In this document: positions 33,062 to 43,297 of the stretch, piece after piece
Layout: the number at the start of each line of letters is the position of its first letter
How positions within the stretch are numbered: position 1 is the stretch's first letter
NCBI GenBank assembly: GCA_037447655.1
Contig: JBBHKE010000287.1
Location: 1-51,089 of the forward strand
Source of the DNA: Zygnema cylindricum
Lineage: Eukaryota; Streptophyta; Zygnematophyceae; Zygnematales; Zygnemataceae
DNA: 51,089 bases
Direction of reading: 5' to 3'
Translations under genes and position numbers: made by a program
The notes under the pieces: generated by a model
What the model was told of the DNA's origin: nothing
The model's input: the letters and a program-made list of their open reading frames with translations, nothing else
The model's database searches: none

Positions 33062-33446
33062 TAATTTTGTACTTTTTCGGGTACGAGCGGGTACGGTTAG
33101 TCGCGAGAAATGGACTTTCGGTTAACTTTTATTTTCGTAAACGCGTTTCCGTTAACGGTTAACAATTTAGGCGCGTGACATAACCCGGTCAGGCGTCCGG
33201 TACTCAGATTTTGAAAAAAAAAACGGTCAGTTTCGGTTATCGGTCGCAAAAGTGAAAATTTTAGATAACCGAAACCGCCCGTTTTTTTTTTCAAAATCTG
33301 AGTACCCGACGCCCGACCGGGTTATATCACGCGCCTACCTTGTTAACCGTTAACCGACCGGCGTTTACGAAAATAAAAGTTAACCGAAACTCGATTTCTC
33401 GCGACTAACCGTGCCCGCCCATAACCGAAAAAGTACAAAATTAACT
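33062..33446. repeat. Head-to-head hAT junction forming a long palindrome
   Basis: Two type-B hAT ends face each other. The left arm (to about 33238) and right arm (from about 33260) are near complements, e.g. GGTTAACAATTTAGG against CCTACCTTGTTAACC and CAGATTTTGAAAAAAAA against TTTTTTTTCAAAATCTGAG. The loop GGTCGCAAAAGTGAAAATT is the terminal sequence of only one partner. Confidence 0.85.
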
Positions 33447-34748
33447 AATGTACGACGTATGGATAAGCCAAAAATTACGATTTGTCGCGTTCCCTTAGAT
33501 TTGCGAAATGAATAGTGTTTACAGACGTGTCAGATTTGCGACGCTTTGTCGCGTTCTCTAATATTTGCGAAATGAATAGTGTTACTTAGTGTTGGGTATC
33601 GAGGACCTTTTGCCGATATTTGATATATATCGAATTTCAGGTACCCGATAATCGATATATCGCTTCGATATATCGAAAATCAAAATATCGCAATATATCG
33701 CCGATATATCGAGGCATTAAAAACAAAAAAATATGGAAATTTTCACAGGTCTCCAAAGTCACGTGCCTTCGGACAAGGTGACTGTAAAATCTTTGCCGAA
33801 ATGAAATACGCTTTTTTCTTGAAAGTCAGCAGAGTGAAGGAGATCTCTGAGGTACATTGACGCGGTACACTTGCAAAGTATACGTACATAATACGCAAGT
33901 ACGGATTTCCATATGAAAATGGTCGGTTTTCAAATCTTTGATGATTTTAAATATTTGATCGTCAACTTACAAGGAACCACTCAAATCAGAACGCGTATGT
34001 AAAAACTTGTTTGCAGACGATACGTGATGTAACCGAGGCCTCTGTAATACATAAATTTTATTGTCCGTACTATTACACAGACCTCCTGATGTAACCATAC
34101 CCCAAATAAGTAAATATATGAATTACACAATTAGCATTTTTTTGTCGGTTACATTTTGTGGCGTCTACCTTTAAGTCACGGAACGAAAATCACGTCGTAC
34201 GTGGCGTATTAGACAATTTGTCTTTTTCGCTAAATTTATATATTATATAGAAATATAAAATATTAAATTTTAAAAAATACTATGTATCGCGATACTATAT
34301 TGGTCTCGGTACAATATATCGAGAATTCTGCTCGATCGATATTCGATATATCAAATATCGAAATTATCGCGATATGAATTTACCCGATACCCAACACTAG
34401 TGTTACTACCGTGTCAGATTTGCGACGCTTTGTCGCGTTTCCTAAGATTTACGAAATGAATAGTGTTACTACCGTGTGAGATTTGCTACGCTAATCATGA
34501 TGTCACATACTTCCACGATACCAAAGAGTACAAAGTACAATAATGTTGGATTGTATGGACAGTACAAATTTTTCTTTTTTTTTTCGGTTTTTGGTTGACT
34601 AACCGTAATCGATCGTTTTTTTTTTATGGTGAATCAACCGACCGCAATCGCCCTGCCCTCAAAATTTGGCAACCGAATCCGTTCCGGATCCGGCGCGGGC
34701 GGTCGGTTAACGGTGGGTCACGGTTTCGGTTGACCGTTTGCGACCTCT
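33245..34748. mobile_element. hAT element, copy IIb
   Basis: Starts GGTCGCAAAAGTG (type-B end lacking its first CAGA) and ends GGTTGACCGTTTGCGACCTCT (type A). It is followed by ATGCACGG (34749-34756), 7 of 8 identical to the ATACACGG before copy IIa, so IIa plus IIb behave as one inserted unit. It is interrupted by a TAGTGTTG-family hAT. Confidence 0.7.
33587..34399. mobile_element. hAT-like element, TAGTGTTG family, nested
   Basis: Ends TAGTGTTGGGTATCGAGGAC and CGATACCCAACACTA, perfect 8-bp duplication GTGTTACT (33579-33586 and 34400-34407). 813 bp with dense ATATCG/CGATAT words near both ends; non-coding. Confidence 0.9.
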
Positions 34749-34758
34749 ATGCACGGTG

Positions 34759-35650
34759 CAGAGGTCGCAAAAGTCATAATTTTACATAACCGAAACCGAC
34801 CGTTTTTTTTTTCAAAAATCTGAGCAACCGACGCCTGACCGGGTTATGTCACGCTCCAAAATTGTTAACCGTTAACTGACCGGCGTTTACGAAAATAAAA
34901 GTTAACCGAAACTCGATTTCTCAAGACTAACCGTGCCCGCCCGTAACTGAAAAAGTACAAAATTATCTAATGTACGACGTATGAATAAGCCAATAATTAC
35001 GATTTGTTGCGTTACCTTAGATTTGCGAAATGAATAGTGTTTACTAACGTTTCAGATTTGCGACGCTTTGTCGCGTTCCCTAAGATTCGCGAAATGAATA
35101 GTGAACTACACCGTGAATCGTTATTAGCCTTATGTACTCTATATCGGCAACCCAAAATTTTGACATTGATACCTTAAATAGAACAAATTACACTATTTAA
35201 AGACATGGACCATAATCTGCCACGTCTCCTGGCACTAAATTTGAATGAATGACGCTATTTTTTTCTTTACTCTAATAATTTCTATGGTGTAATAACGATT
35301 CGCGGCGTACCGTGTCAGATTTGCGACGCTTTGTCGCGTTCCCTAAGATTTGCGAAAAAAATAGTGTTACTACCATGTCAGATTTGCGACGCTAATCATG
35401 ATGTCACGTACTTCCACGATACCAAAGAGTACAAAGTACAATAATGTTGGATTGTATGGACAGTACAAAATTTTCATTTTTTTTGGTTTTTTGTTTGACC
35501 GACCGTAACCGACCGTTTATTTTTTTCTGGTGAATCAACCGACCGCAACCGCCCGGCCCTCAAAATTTGGCAACCGAATCCGTTCCGGATCCGGCGCGGG
35601 CGGTCGGTTAACGATCTGTTACGGTTTCGGTTGACCGTTTGCGACCTCTG
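34759..35650. mobile_element. Non-autonomous hAT, copy III
   Basis: Left CAGAGGTCGCAAAAGTC (type B), right GACCGTTTGCGACCTCTG (type A). Target copies GCACGGTG (34751-34758) and GCACTGTG (35651-35658), 7 of 8 identical. Holds a 199-bp TA MITE. Confidence 0.85.
35109..35307. mobile_element. Short TA-target MITE in hAT copy III
   Basis: CACCGTGAATCGTTATTAGC at the left and TAATAACGATTCGCGGCG at the right with TA on both sides (35107-35108, 35308-35309). The uninterrupted site is preserved in copy IIb (AGTGTTACTACCGTGT), which confirms the TA target. It shares an internal AAAGACATGGAC...CTCC segment with 32373-33061. Confidence 0.85.
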
Positions 35651-35660
35651 GCACTGTGTA

Positions 35661-36730
35661 CCAACGAATTAACGATTCACTCTTTTATCCGATCTTCCGC
35701 ATCGATACGCGATCCTTTACTCGATATGCACTATACTTTCAATTTTTGAGACTGGTCATATTTCAATACGGCAATAGACTTACGTCAACCGTAACCCTAG
35801 CCGAAACCCTAACCCTAACTCAAACCTGGACTTTGTAATTCCTATGACCTAAAAATCTCTTTCTCCGGAAAACGACAAACGAAACGAAAAACGACAAACG
35901 ACACCGTTTCCGGTGAGAACGAAGGATGGGGAAAAACAAAAAAAAAAAAAGGAAGAAGAAATGGAGGTTATCGATGTTGTTTTTTTTTTTTTAATGTTTT
36001 TAATTCGATTTATATTAGAGAAAAAACAGAAAAATATGTGTTTTGGAGGGAGAAGGGGAGAGAGAGAGAGAGGGATAGAGAGAGAGATGGAGGAGGAGAG
36101 GTATAGGGAGAGGGAGAGGATGGTTACAGTACGCAGCAACCACTTATAGTATGGATAGATTTTTTTAGCATTTTTTATAACTTTATTCGCACTTTTAACC
36201 TTTTTTTGCACTTTAATTTTTTAATTTAAAAGTTGTCACTGGCTTTTCTTTTATTTTGTTTCTTTTTGAGTTTGCAGTGAAAAACCGTTTTTTGAACATA
36301 TTCTAAAACCCGAAAACTCTTACCTGGAAACCCTAAACGCGAGAAAAACGCCAAAAAACCCTAAAAAAATATTGAACCACTTAAGTAAAAACTTAAAAAC
36401 GCTGGAAAATATAAAATTTCTAAAACTTTGAAGAAAGAAATTGAAAAAGAAACTAAAGATATCATACAAAAACAAATAAGAAAAAAATGACTACAAGGAA
36501 AACCCTAAAATAAAAAACCTTGAAAAAAATCTCAGAATCCTAAATTCTCTATTAGGTTTCACACCACTCAAACCTAAATAAATAAATAAATAAAAATAAA
36601 ACCAAATACAAGCAAATAAATAAATCAACTAAATAAATCAAGTAAAAAAAATGGAAACTTAAACAAACCCCCTAATAATCTTTAACAAGATTTCAAACAA
36701 TTTAAAATACGGTTAAAAATATCCAATAAA
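35661..36730. other. AT-rich spacer with GA tract and CCCTAAA words, no gene seen
   Basis: Contains a GA-rich run (about 36050-36120), scattered AAACCCTAAA telomere-like words (36300-36370) and A-rich DNA. Frames here are low-complexity. Confidence 0.5.
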
Positions 36731-36732
36731 AG

Positions 36733-37272
36733 TCCTCTCCTTCTCCCCTCCCTCGCTTCCCGTTCCTCCCTCTCTCTTTCTTTCTTCCTCTCCCTTTTCC
36801 TCCCTTCGTCCCTCTCTCTTCCTCCCTCTCCGTCTTCCTCCCTCTCTCTCGTCCTCTTATCTCTTCCTCTCGTCCTCCCACTTTTTTTTCCTCCCTCTCT
36901 CGTCCTCCCTCTCCCCTCCCCTCTCTTCCTTCCCCTCTCTTGTCCTCCCTCTCTCTCTTCTTCCCTCTCTTCCTCCCTCTCTCTCTTCCTTCCCTTTTCT
37001 TGTCCTCCCTCTCTCTCGTCCTCTCTCTTCCTCCCCCTCTCTCTTCCTCCCGCTCTTTCTTCCTCCCTCTCTCTCTTTTCTCTCTTCCTTCCTCTCTCTC
37101 TCTTCCTCCCTCTCTCTTCCTATCGCTCTCTTCCTCCCCCTCTTCTCCCTCTCTCTCTTCTCCTTCTCTTTCTTCCTCCCTCTCTTTCATCCTCCCTCTC
37201 TCGCTTCTTCCCTCTCTCTTCTTCCTTCTCTCTCTTCCTCCCTCCCTCTCTTCCTCCTATCTCTCTTTTCTC
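36733..37272 (+). repeat. 540-bp CT/TTCC pyrimidine tract upstream of a gene
   Basis: Almost uninterrupted C/T sequence (CCTCCCTCTCTC units) on the coding strand, ending about 70 bp before the ATG of the next gene. Pyrimidine-rich 5' regions are common in plant promoters and leaders, so a regulatory role is possible but unproven. All frames in it are artefacts. Confidence 0.85.
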
Positions 37273-37340
37273 CTTGAAGCAATTTTGGAAAGTTCCGACC
37301 AACGATTTCAGTTTTCGGATCTCAAAAAAAAAAAACTTCT

Positions 37341-38995
37341 ATGGCTCCAAACTTTTTTGAAAAAACTAAGGAAGGAGGAAATAAAGAAGGAGAGGGAGAC
37401 GGAAAAGGAGAGGGCGAGAGAGATTTCTCCGCCTCGGACCAAAATTGCTCTTTTTCCACGATCGAGAAAACATCTTGTCGTTTTGAAAAAGATGAAAACG
37501 GAAATCCTTTCCGAATTTGTGAACGAAATCGACAATTGCTCCGATATTGTCTTGGAAAGTAAGAGGAATGTTTTTTTTCTTTATTTTGGAATTTTTTCTG
37601 GAAAACATGTTATCAAAAACTTTATAAAAGTCATATTCTTTGTGCGTTATACATATGTACGTCCATACCATACATATATATATTTATGTATGTATATATT
37701 TATATTTGTATGTAATAAAATACATATGTAATATATATACTTATTTATATGTATATATAATATATATATATATCTAAGTATATATATTGCATATGTATTT
37801 GCATGTATATATATATGTATAATTTTACAGTGGGGTTTACTCACGTTATATCAGTTGAAGGGAATTTATATGTATGGAGTCACTTGTTTTACTGTCAAAA
37901 TTGCAAAAAAATAAAGTTATTCTAGGAATTGTTAAGACATTTGTATATTTTGTAAACATTTTGGTACAATTGCTGGTAACTATTTTGAGACTCTTATAAA
38001 AAATGCTCACAAAATTGTTATGTTGCAATCATCCAGAAAATTTTATTCAGGATAAAAAAACAACGGAGGGAGATTTTTTTTGTTTTTTTTTTAAACTTCT
38101 TTTAATTTCCTTTTTGGTTTCTTTTGTTATTCCTTTTTATGTTCTTCTTTTGGTTTCCCATTTCGTCTCTTCTTTGATTACTTTTTGTTTTTAAAACACG
38201 CTTTCACTTCCCTTGTTTTTTTTTTTTTACACTTTTTTTTATCACTTTTTTTGTTCTTTTTTGTATTTTTTCTTGTATGTATATTAGACCAACTGAAATT
38301 ATTGGATCAAGTTTTTTTTTACTTAATTCCCTTTTTTGATCAGTTTTTTTTTTTTTTTTTTAATACCTTTTTCTGATCTTAGACCAATGGAAATTATGGA
38401 ATCGAGTTCGGAACAAATTAAAGATAATAAATTCGATGGATCTATTCCTAATTGGGGTTTTAACGAAACAAAAGAAATAGAAAAAGAAATAAATGTAGAA
38501 AACGAAAGAGAGAGAGGAAATACAAAAAAGTTTTGGGAAGAAGATTTTAAAAATTTTAAAAATCGCGAAAACGGAATTTTCGAACACCCGTTTTCTCGAA
38601 TTTGGGAATCTCCTGAAAATCCTTTTAAGGCATTTATGGGAGTATTTGATGAAAAAAATGAAAAAAATGAAAAAGAAAACGGAAAATTTTCGGAAATCGG
38701 CGATTTTTTTCGTTCCGCGGAAAATTTGGTTCAAGAAATTTTTGGGATTTCAGAAGAAAATGAAGGAAAAGGACAAACAAATGATAAATTTGAAGACAAA
38801 TTTGGAGGTGAGTTTGTTTTTGGAGAGAAAGATAAGGGTGAGAGTAGGGGTGAAGGGAGAGGGAGAGGGAGAATTTTTGGTCATATATGGCCGAGAGAGA
38901 GAGGGTTAGAGAGAGAGGAGAGGGGTTTTCGTGGTAATGAGGCGAAAAAACCTTATCTTAATACAGACTTTCCTCATAGTTTTGAAGAAGTATAG
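37341..38995 (+). CDS. Mal d 1/Fra a 1-associated protein-like, two exons
   Basis: Exons 37341-37558 and 38383-38995 (donor GTAAGA, acceptor TCTTAG, phase 2) give 276 residues. Exon 1 carries NCSFSTIEKTSCRFEKDE, then FRICERNRQLLRYCLGK; across the junction it continues PMEIMESSSEQ. This follows the plant family pattern C-S-x4-V/I-x4-CR-x(8)-G/F-x-R-x-CE-x6-R-x-C-x-G-[KR]-P-x-E-[VI]-[VM]-ES. The later GDFFRSAENLVQEIFG matches the family's RFFEAAEEMKNGFF-x-VFG helix. Between them is a low-complexity, Asn/Glu/Lys-rich stretch longer than usual. The C-terminus has a Gly-Arg run (GEGRGRGR). The family's biochemical role is not established; it was named for interaction with PR-10 allergens. The ATG chosen is the first in frame after the pyrimidine tract; an upstream exon is not excluded. 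Confidence 0.7.
37668..37823. repeat. TA/TATG microsatellite in intron
   Basis: TATATATGTATG-type alternating sequence within the only intron of the gene above. The rest of the intron is T-rich. Confidence 0.85.
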
Positions 38996-39076
38996 ACGGT
39001 TTTTTTACCTTCTGTTACTTTTTTTCTTGTTTTGTTATTGTGAATATTTTTTGCGATTGTGAATATATTTTGTGTG

Positions 39077-39162
39077 TTTTTTTTTTTTTTTTTTTTTTTT
39101 TTTTGAATTTTTTTTGTTTTTTTTTTTTTTTTTTTATTTTTATTTTTTTTTTCGATTGTGAA

Positions 39163-39195
<33 letters not shown>

Positions 39196-39330
39196 GTTAT
39201 TGTGAATATTTTTTGTGATTTTTTTTTATCGTGTAATGATTTAATGGAAGTCCATATAGAATTTGAAATGCATATATATTTTTTGTAGTGCTTTGTATTT
39301 TTTTTTTTTTAATTTTTTTTTTATCTTTTT
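39077..39330. repeat. Interrupted poly-T tracts with TTGTGAATATTTTTT units
   Basis: Runs of up to 27 T separated by GATTGTGAATAT-like words that recur about four times from 39038, just downstream of the coding end of the preceding gene. Probably slippage-prone; exact lengths may be assembly-dependent. Confidence 0.8.
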
Positions 39331-39949
39331 TTAGTTTTATATCTTTTCATATTTAGATTTTTACATTTTTACATTTTTATATTTTTATGTTTTTATATTT
39401 TATTATTAATTTACTTTGTTTTTTGGGGGTGGTTTTAACAAGTTTTAAAGAGTACAAGTTGGTTAAAATAGAATATTTCGTTAGGGTTTTTGCTCAAATG
39501 TAAACTTTTTTTTTTCTTTTTTTTTAACTTTTTCAAAAGATTTTCGTTGTCCGCTAAACTAGAAACGATGTTTCATTTTTGCTGTAATAGAAAACATTAT
39601 TTTCTTTTTAAAAAAGTACAGCAAGACTTTTCAATTTTGTCGACCATGTGGAACAAGATTTTTGAGATTTGTTTATCGGAAGTTTGAAAATTTTTGCCTT
39701 TTTCAAACCCAAATCATAGTTTGTCATTCCATTTGCCAAAAAAAACTTATTTTTTCCTCTTTTTATTAAATGAAGCTATATTTATTTTGACGTTCGTCCA
39801 TGCCAATTTATTGTGAACAATTGATTAAAAATTTACCAAAAATTTATTAAAAATCATATTAAAATTTTATAAACCATTTTTGTTGTATGATTATATTTTT
39901 AAGCTCGACGGCATCCATTTGCTTCGTTGCTCTCATGGAAAAAACTTGA

Positions 39950-40025
39950 TTAAACCCTTAAAAAATCCAGAAAAACCCTAAAAAACCTTAGAAAACCCCA
40001 GAAAACCCTAGAAAAGCCTAAAAAA
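39950..40025. repeat. Degenerate telomere-like repeat, CCCTAAAA orientation
   Basis: AAACCCTTAAAAAATCC, AAACCCTAAAAAACC and AAACCCTAGAAAA in series, variants of the plant telomere unit CCCTAAA with extra A. Confidence 0.7.
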
Positions 40026-40265
40026 AATAGAATAGGGTGGAAAAACTATTCACCCCTAGGGCTTCTTCCCTGTTTTCAACACTATTTTCAACACTTGTCC
40101 TACTTTTTGAATCGAGGAATTACGTCCTTCTTATGGTTTCAATATTTTCCTTCATTTTACTTTTGATTTTTTTTTGGAGGGTTCCCGTCGTATTTTTGGT
40201 GACATTGTTTTGACGATTATTGCCTTCACGTTACATTGTCTGTAACATTGGAGTCAATTTTTGTT

Positions 40266-40338
40266 TTTAGGGTTTTTCAGGGTTTTTAGGGTTTGTTAGA
40301 GTTTTTAGGGTTTTTTAGGGTTTTTTAGGGTTTTTATG
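40266..40338. repeat. Degenerate telomere-like repeat, TTTTAGGG orientation
   Basis: TTTTTAGGG repeated about six to seven times with variants TTCAGGG and TTAGAG. Opposite orientation to the neighbouring arrays. Confidence 0.75.
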
Positions 40339-40340
40339 TG

Positions 40341-40744
40341 ATATATAAATAGTATAAATATATGTTGCATTTGCATGGTACAAAGAAAACCAGGCATGAA
40401 GATATGGCAATTCCAAAAGTCCCATTTGGTTCCCATATTTGGCAGTAGTATCATTCTGTTTTTAAGTTGAAAAAAAAATAAAAAAATACAAAATCATATT
40501 GGTATCCGTGTTAGTCAAAAATTAGATATTGACCACATAATATGCGCCAAATGCCAAAAACAAGAAAAGCGAAAGCAAGTTTTTATTATGTGGTACCGAA
40601 GTGCGAATTTACATCTCTAGGTAAGAGAGATGCAAGTTTTCGTCTTAATTTTTGTGAGTTCATAGAATCTGCATTTCTCTTTTTTTTTTTTTTTTCATTC
40701 TTGATTTCGGTTGTCATACTCAATGCTTTTTCAATTCTGCTATA
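40341..40744. other. AT-rich spacer, no gene seen
   Basis: Between two telomere-like arrays. One 67-codon frame without recognisable features. Confidence 0.4.
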
Positions 40745-40835
40745 AAACCATAAAAAACCCTAAAAAAATCCTGAAAAACCCCAAAAAACTCGAAAAAACC
40801 CGAAAAAACCTGAAAAACCTGAAAAACCCTAAAAA
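40745..40835. repeat. Degenerate telomere-like repeat, CCCTAAAA orientation
   Basis: AAACCCTAAAAAAATCC, AAAACCCC and AAAAACC variants in series. The next 1 kb (to 41870) is AT-rich with no gene seen. Confidence 0.7.
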
Positions 40836-41875
40836 CCCGTTTTATTGCAGCCAGTGTTTTGTACAGTTTTTTTACTTCATAATTTTTTGTTTCCAAGTAA
40901 ATACGCCTCATTCTCACTAAAATGTCCCCAAACTTTTTTGATTTTCCCTTCGCTAGAGAAAGTCAAAACATTTGTTTGCCATCTCACAATATTAGCAATA
41001 AATATTGCACTTTAAATATAAATGTAGGATTCATATAATTGAGTATAATTATAATACACAATTTAAATTGTATTAATTTACATTGTATATAATTTAAAAA
41101 TAAATCTAGGTGTTTTGACCTACGTTGGTATTATGGAACCATTGCCATGACTTAGGCAACATTACATCATAAGGAGAAGAAAATAACTTTAAAGGTGTAT
41201 AAATATTAATTAGAAAGAAAAATTGTAAAATTAAAAAATAAGAGAATTACGAAATTAGAAATTAAGAAAATAAGAAAATTAGAAAATAAGAGGAAGGAAA
41301 AAGAGATCAGGTGAAGGGAAAAGGAACAGGTGACTCGACAACTTCTATTCAATTCAAATTTTTGTCACTTTATGTATATATGTATGTCCTTCGTTAGTTC
41401 AATTTTGAAGATTAGTTTCTTTCACGGTGTTGTTACGATATATTTTATTTTTTTTGCACGAGTCTTTTCGGTTTCCTTTCGTCTTTCCCTTTGTTTTGAT
41501 TCCATGCATTCGAATAGTATAGGATCGATAGTGGTTTTTATTAAGTTTATGGTAAGTTACTTTACAAGTTACTCAGAAAGTTTATTTATTATTATTAGCA
41601 AATTAAAAAAAAATGATACTAGCCATCAATGATTATTATACTCACTAACTCAAAAACTACCTCCGAAACTCCAAAAACCATAATTAAAGTTCATAAATTA
41701 CTCCGAAAACTTAAGAAAAATCCCTGAGAATTAACAGTTACACTTTATTGCTACAATTGACAAATAATAATAAAAAAAATTAACCTCAAAATTTTTATTT
41801 TCTTTCACAAATTACCTCTTGAAATGCGAGCAAAAGAATCCCAATAGTACAACAGGACAAGAAGTCCCAAAACTC

Positions 41876-42057
41876 TTCTCCCTCTCCCTCCCCCTCCCCC
41901 TCCCCCTCCCCCTCCCCTTCCCCCTCCCCTCTTCGCCTACCTCCTCCCCTCCCTCTTTCCCCCCCTCCCCCACTTCCTCTTTCCCTTCCTCCCCTCCCTC
42001 TTCCCCTCCCTCTTGCCCTCCCTCTTCCCCTCCCTCTTCCCCTCCGTCTTCCCTTCC
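41876..42057. repeat. CCCTCC/CTTCC pyrimidine tract
   Basis: First (CCCCCT)n, then CCCTCTTCCCCTCC units about 15 bp long, all pyrimidine-rich on the plus strand. Confidence 0.9.
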
Positions 42058-42123
42058 ATGAGGGACCTCGGAGTTCGTGGTTTTGTGGGAGCGCTTTGAG
42101 ATGAGGCCACCGACAGCATTCTC

Positions 42124-42405
42124 ATGGTAGAAACATTTTTAGGCAGGATCCGTAAAATGCGGGAATTCAAGGAGTCCTATTGGAGGGAAACAGGCTTGGG
42201 AAAACGCATGCAAGTGGCACGTGGGAAAAGTAAAAAGTCGTACTCCACATGCGCTGTTTTTCCGGCGTATGAACCGAAACAGCGGGAAACCTTATTATTA
42301 GTGTACAATAATTCACTTCGCACCGAATTTAAGTTCATACTTTATTTTCTTGTGCGTACTTTTCATCGACTGGTTCCGGAAGTCTATAATATACATACAG
42401 TCTAG
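42124..42405 (+). CDS. Unrecognised 93-codon ORF
   Basis: Frame opening MVETFLGRIRKMREFKES. It is moderately charged, with a hydrophobic stretch near the C-terminus (FKFILYFLVRTFHRLV), and ends in the left arm of a perfect 65-bp inverted repeat. It is not low-complexity and is one of few non-repeat frames in this stretch, which is why I list it. I recognise no family. It may be a real exon, a transposon gene fragment, or chance. Confidence 0.2.
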   Translation: MVETFLGRIRKMREFKESYWRETGLGKRMQVARGKSKKSYSTCAVFPAYEPKQRETLLLVYNNSLRTEFKFILYFLVRTFHRLVPEVYNIHTV

Positions 42406-42830
42406 GTTCGTTAGTTTTCTCGCCCGTGGAGTGCAGGGTGTGCAGGTCTCCTACACGAGGCGAAATGCGCCGAGACTTGCACACTGACTTGCACACTTAG
42501 CAAAATACTGCCCGGTTACCGCGGATTTTTAGGGTCATAACACCGTGAATCGCTATTAGCGTCAATAACGCAAATTCGGTACCCTCTATTTTTTTTCCAA
42601 ATTCTCAAATAGAATTATCCATACTATTTTAAAAAAACCTTAATTTCTAATTAGAGTAAACGATTTCTTTGAAAATTTCCAAATTCCCGATTAGCGTTAA
42701 TAACGCTAATTATTCCTATATGCTAAAAAAAATTCAACGCTATTAGCAATTGGCGGTGTACTATAGCCTCGTGTAGGAGACCTGCACACCCTGCACTCCA
42801 CGGGCGAGAAAACTAACGAACCTAGACTGT
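42397..42830. repeat. Perfect 65-bp inverted repeat flanking a MITE
   Basis: 42397-42461 (ACAGTCTAGG...CACGAGGC) and 42766-42830 are exact complements. The 304-bp loop contains a TA-target MITE. No target duplication is evident outside the arms. Confidence 0.9.
42541..42758. mobile_element. TA-target MITE between the inverted arms
   Basis: CACCGTGAATCGCTATTAGC and GCTATTAGCAATTGGCGGTG ends. TA follows the right end (42759-42760); the left flank reads ATAA, so TA is imperfect there. 218 bp. Confidence 0.7.
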
Positions 42831-43297
42831 ACCATAATGTAAACCGCCAATCGCTATTAGAGTAAATAACGCTAATTCGGTGGCTCCCTTTTTTTTTTTA
42901 CCGAAATACAATCAATAATTCTATTTTTTCCTTTACGCCTTTTAGGGTTCTTTTTTTTATTAGCATTAATAACGGAAGCACACCGCGATGTTTATAGTGT
43001 GGTGTACGGACAGGGTTTGTCCGTACCAAAATGTACTTTTTGAAATAAAAATGTACAAAAGTCATTTAATGTAATTGCTCACGCATGTGAATGTGCACTG
43101 GGAAAAAGAGACGCAAACTCGAATATTCAGATGTTGGCGTACGAATTGTTACATTTTGTACGGATACATCCATTGATGTAGACATCAATAAGGCGGGCAT
43201 TTATTATTCGAAAAAATCCAAATTAGAGTTAGGGTGAAGTTCCATTACGACATTCTGTAATCGTACGGCCAACATTACAGGATGCTACACTTTGAAC

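Larger units (their letters stand above)
24287..33244. mobile_element. hAT element, copy IIa, with transposase relic and nested insertions
   Basis: Begins CAGAGGTCGCAAACGG directly after the ATACACGG that ends copy I. It carries type-A sequence, is split at 24392/28848 by the LTR retrotransposon, holds a broken transposase gene (29441-31709) and two nested TA MITEs, and ends in type-B sequence at about 33244. There it joins the next copy head to head without its own terminal bases. Confidence 0.7.
21874..35658. mobile_element. Host TA-target MITE carrying the whole transposon nest
   Basis: Stripped of nested insertions, the margins read ...GCTATTA | GTGTTAATTATT...GTGTACGGAGAAAATATGTTT...AATAGCGATACACGG | TGTA. 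That parallels the complete small element at 10763-11261 (GCTATTAGTGTTAATAATTT...GTGCACGGAGAAAAGATGTTT...CGATTCGCGGTGTA). The right border is followed by TA at 35659-35660. The left terminus (TACAGTCCTGAG...) is diverged and approximate. Confidence 0.55.

Noticed and set aside
36702-37731. Long frames of 162 and 263 codons on opposite strands over the pyrimidine tract
   Set aside because: They translate as Arg/Glu/Lys or Ser/Leu/Pro runs dictated by the CT repeat. The real coding exon starts at 37341 in another frame.
39040-39288. 82-codon Phe-rich frame
   Set aside because: Translation of poly-T tracts.
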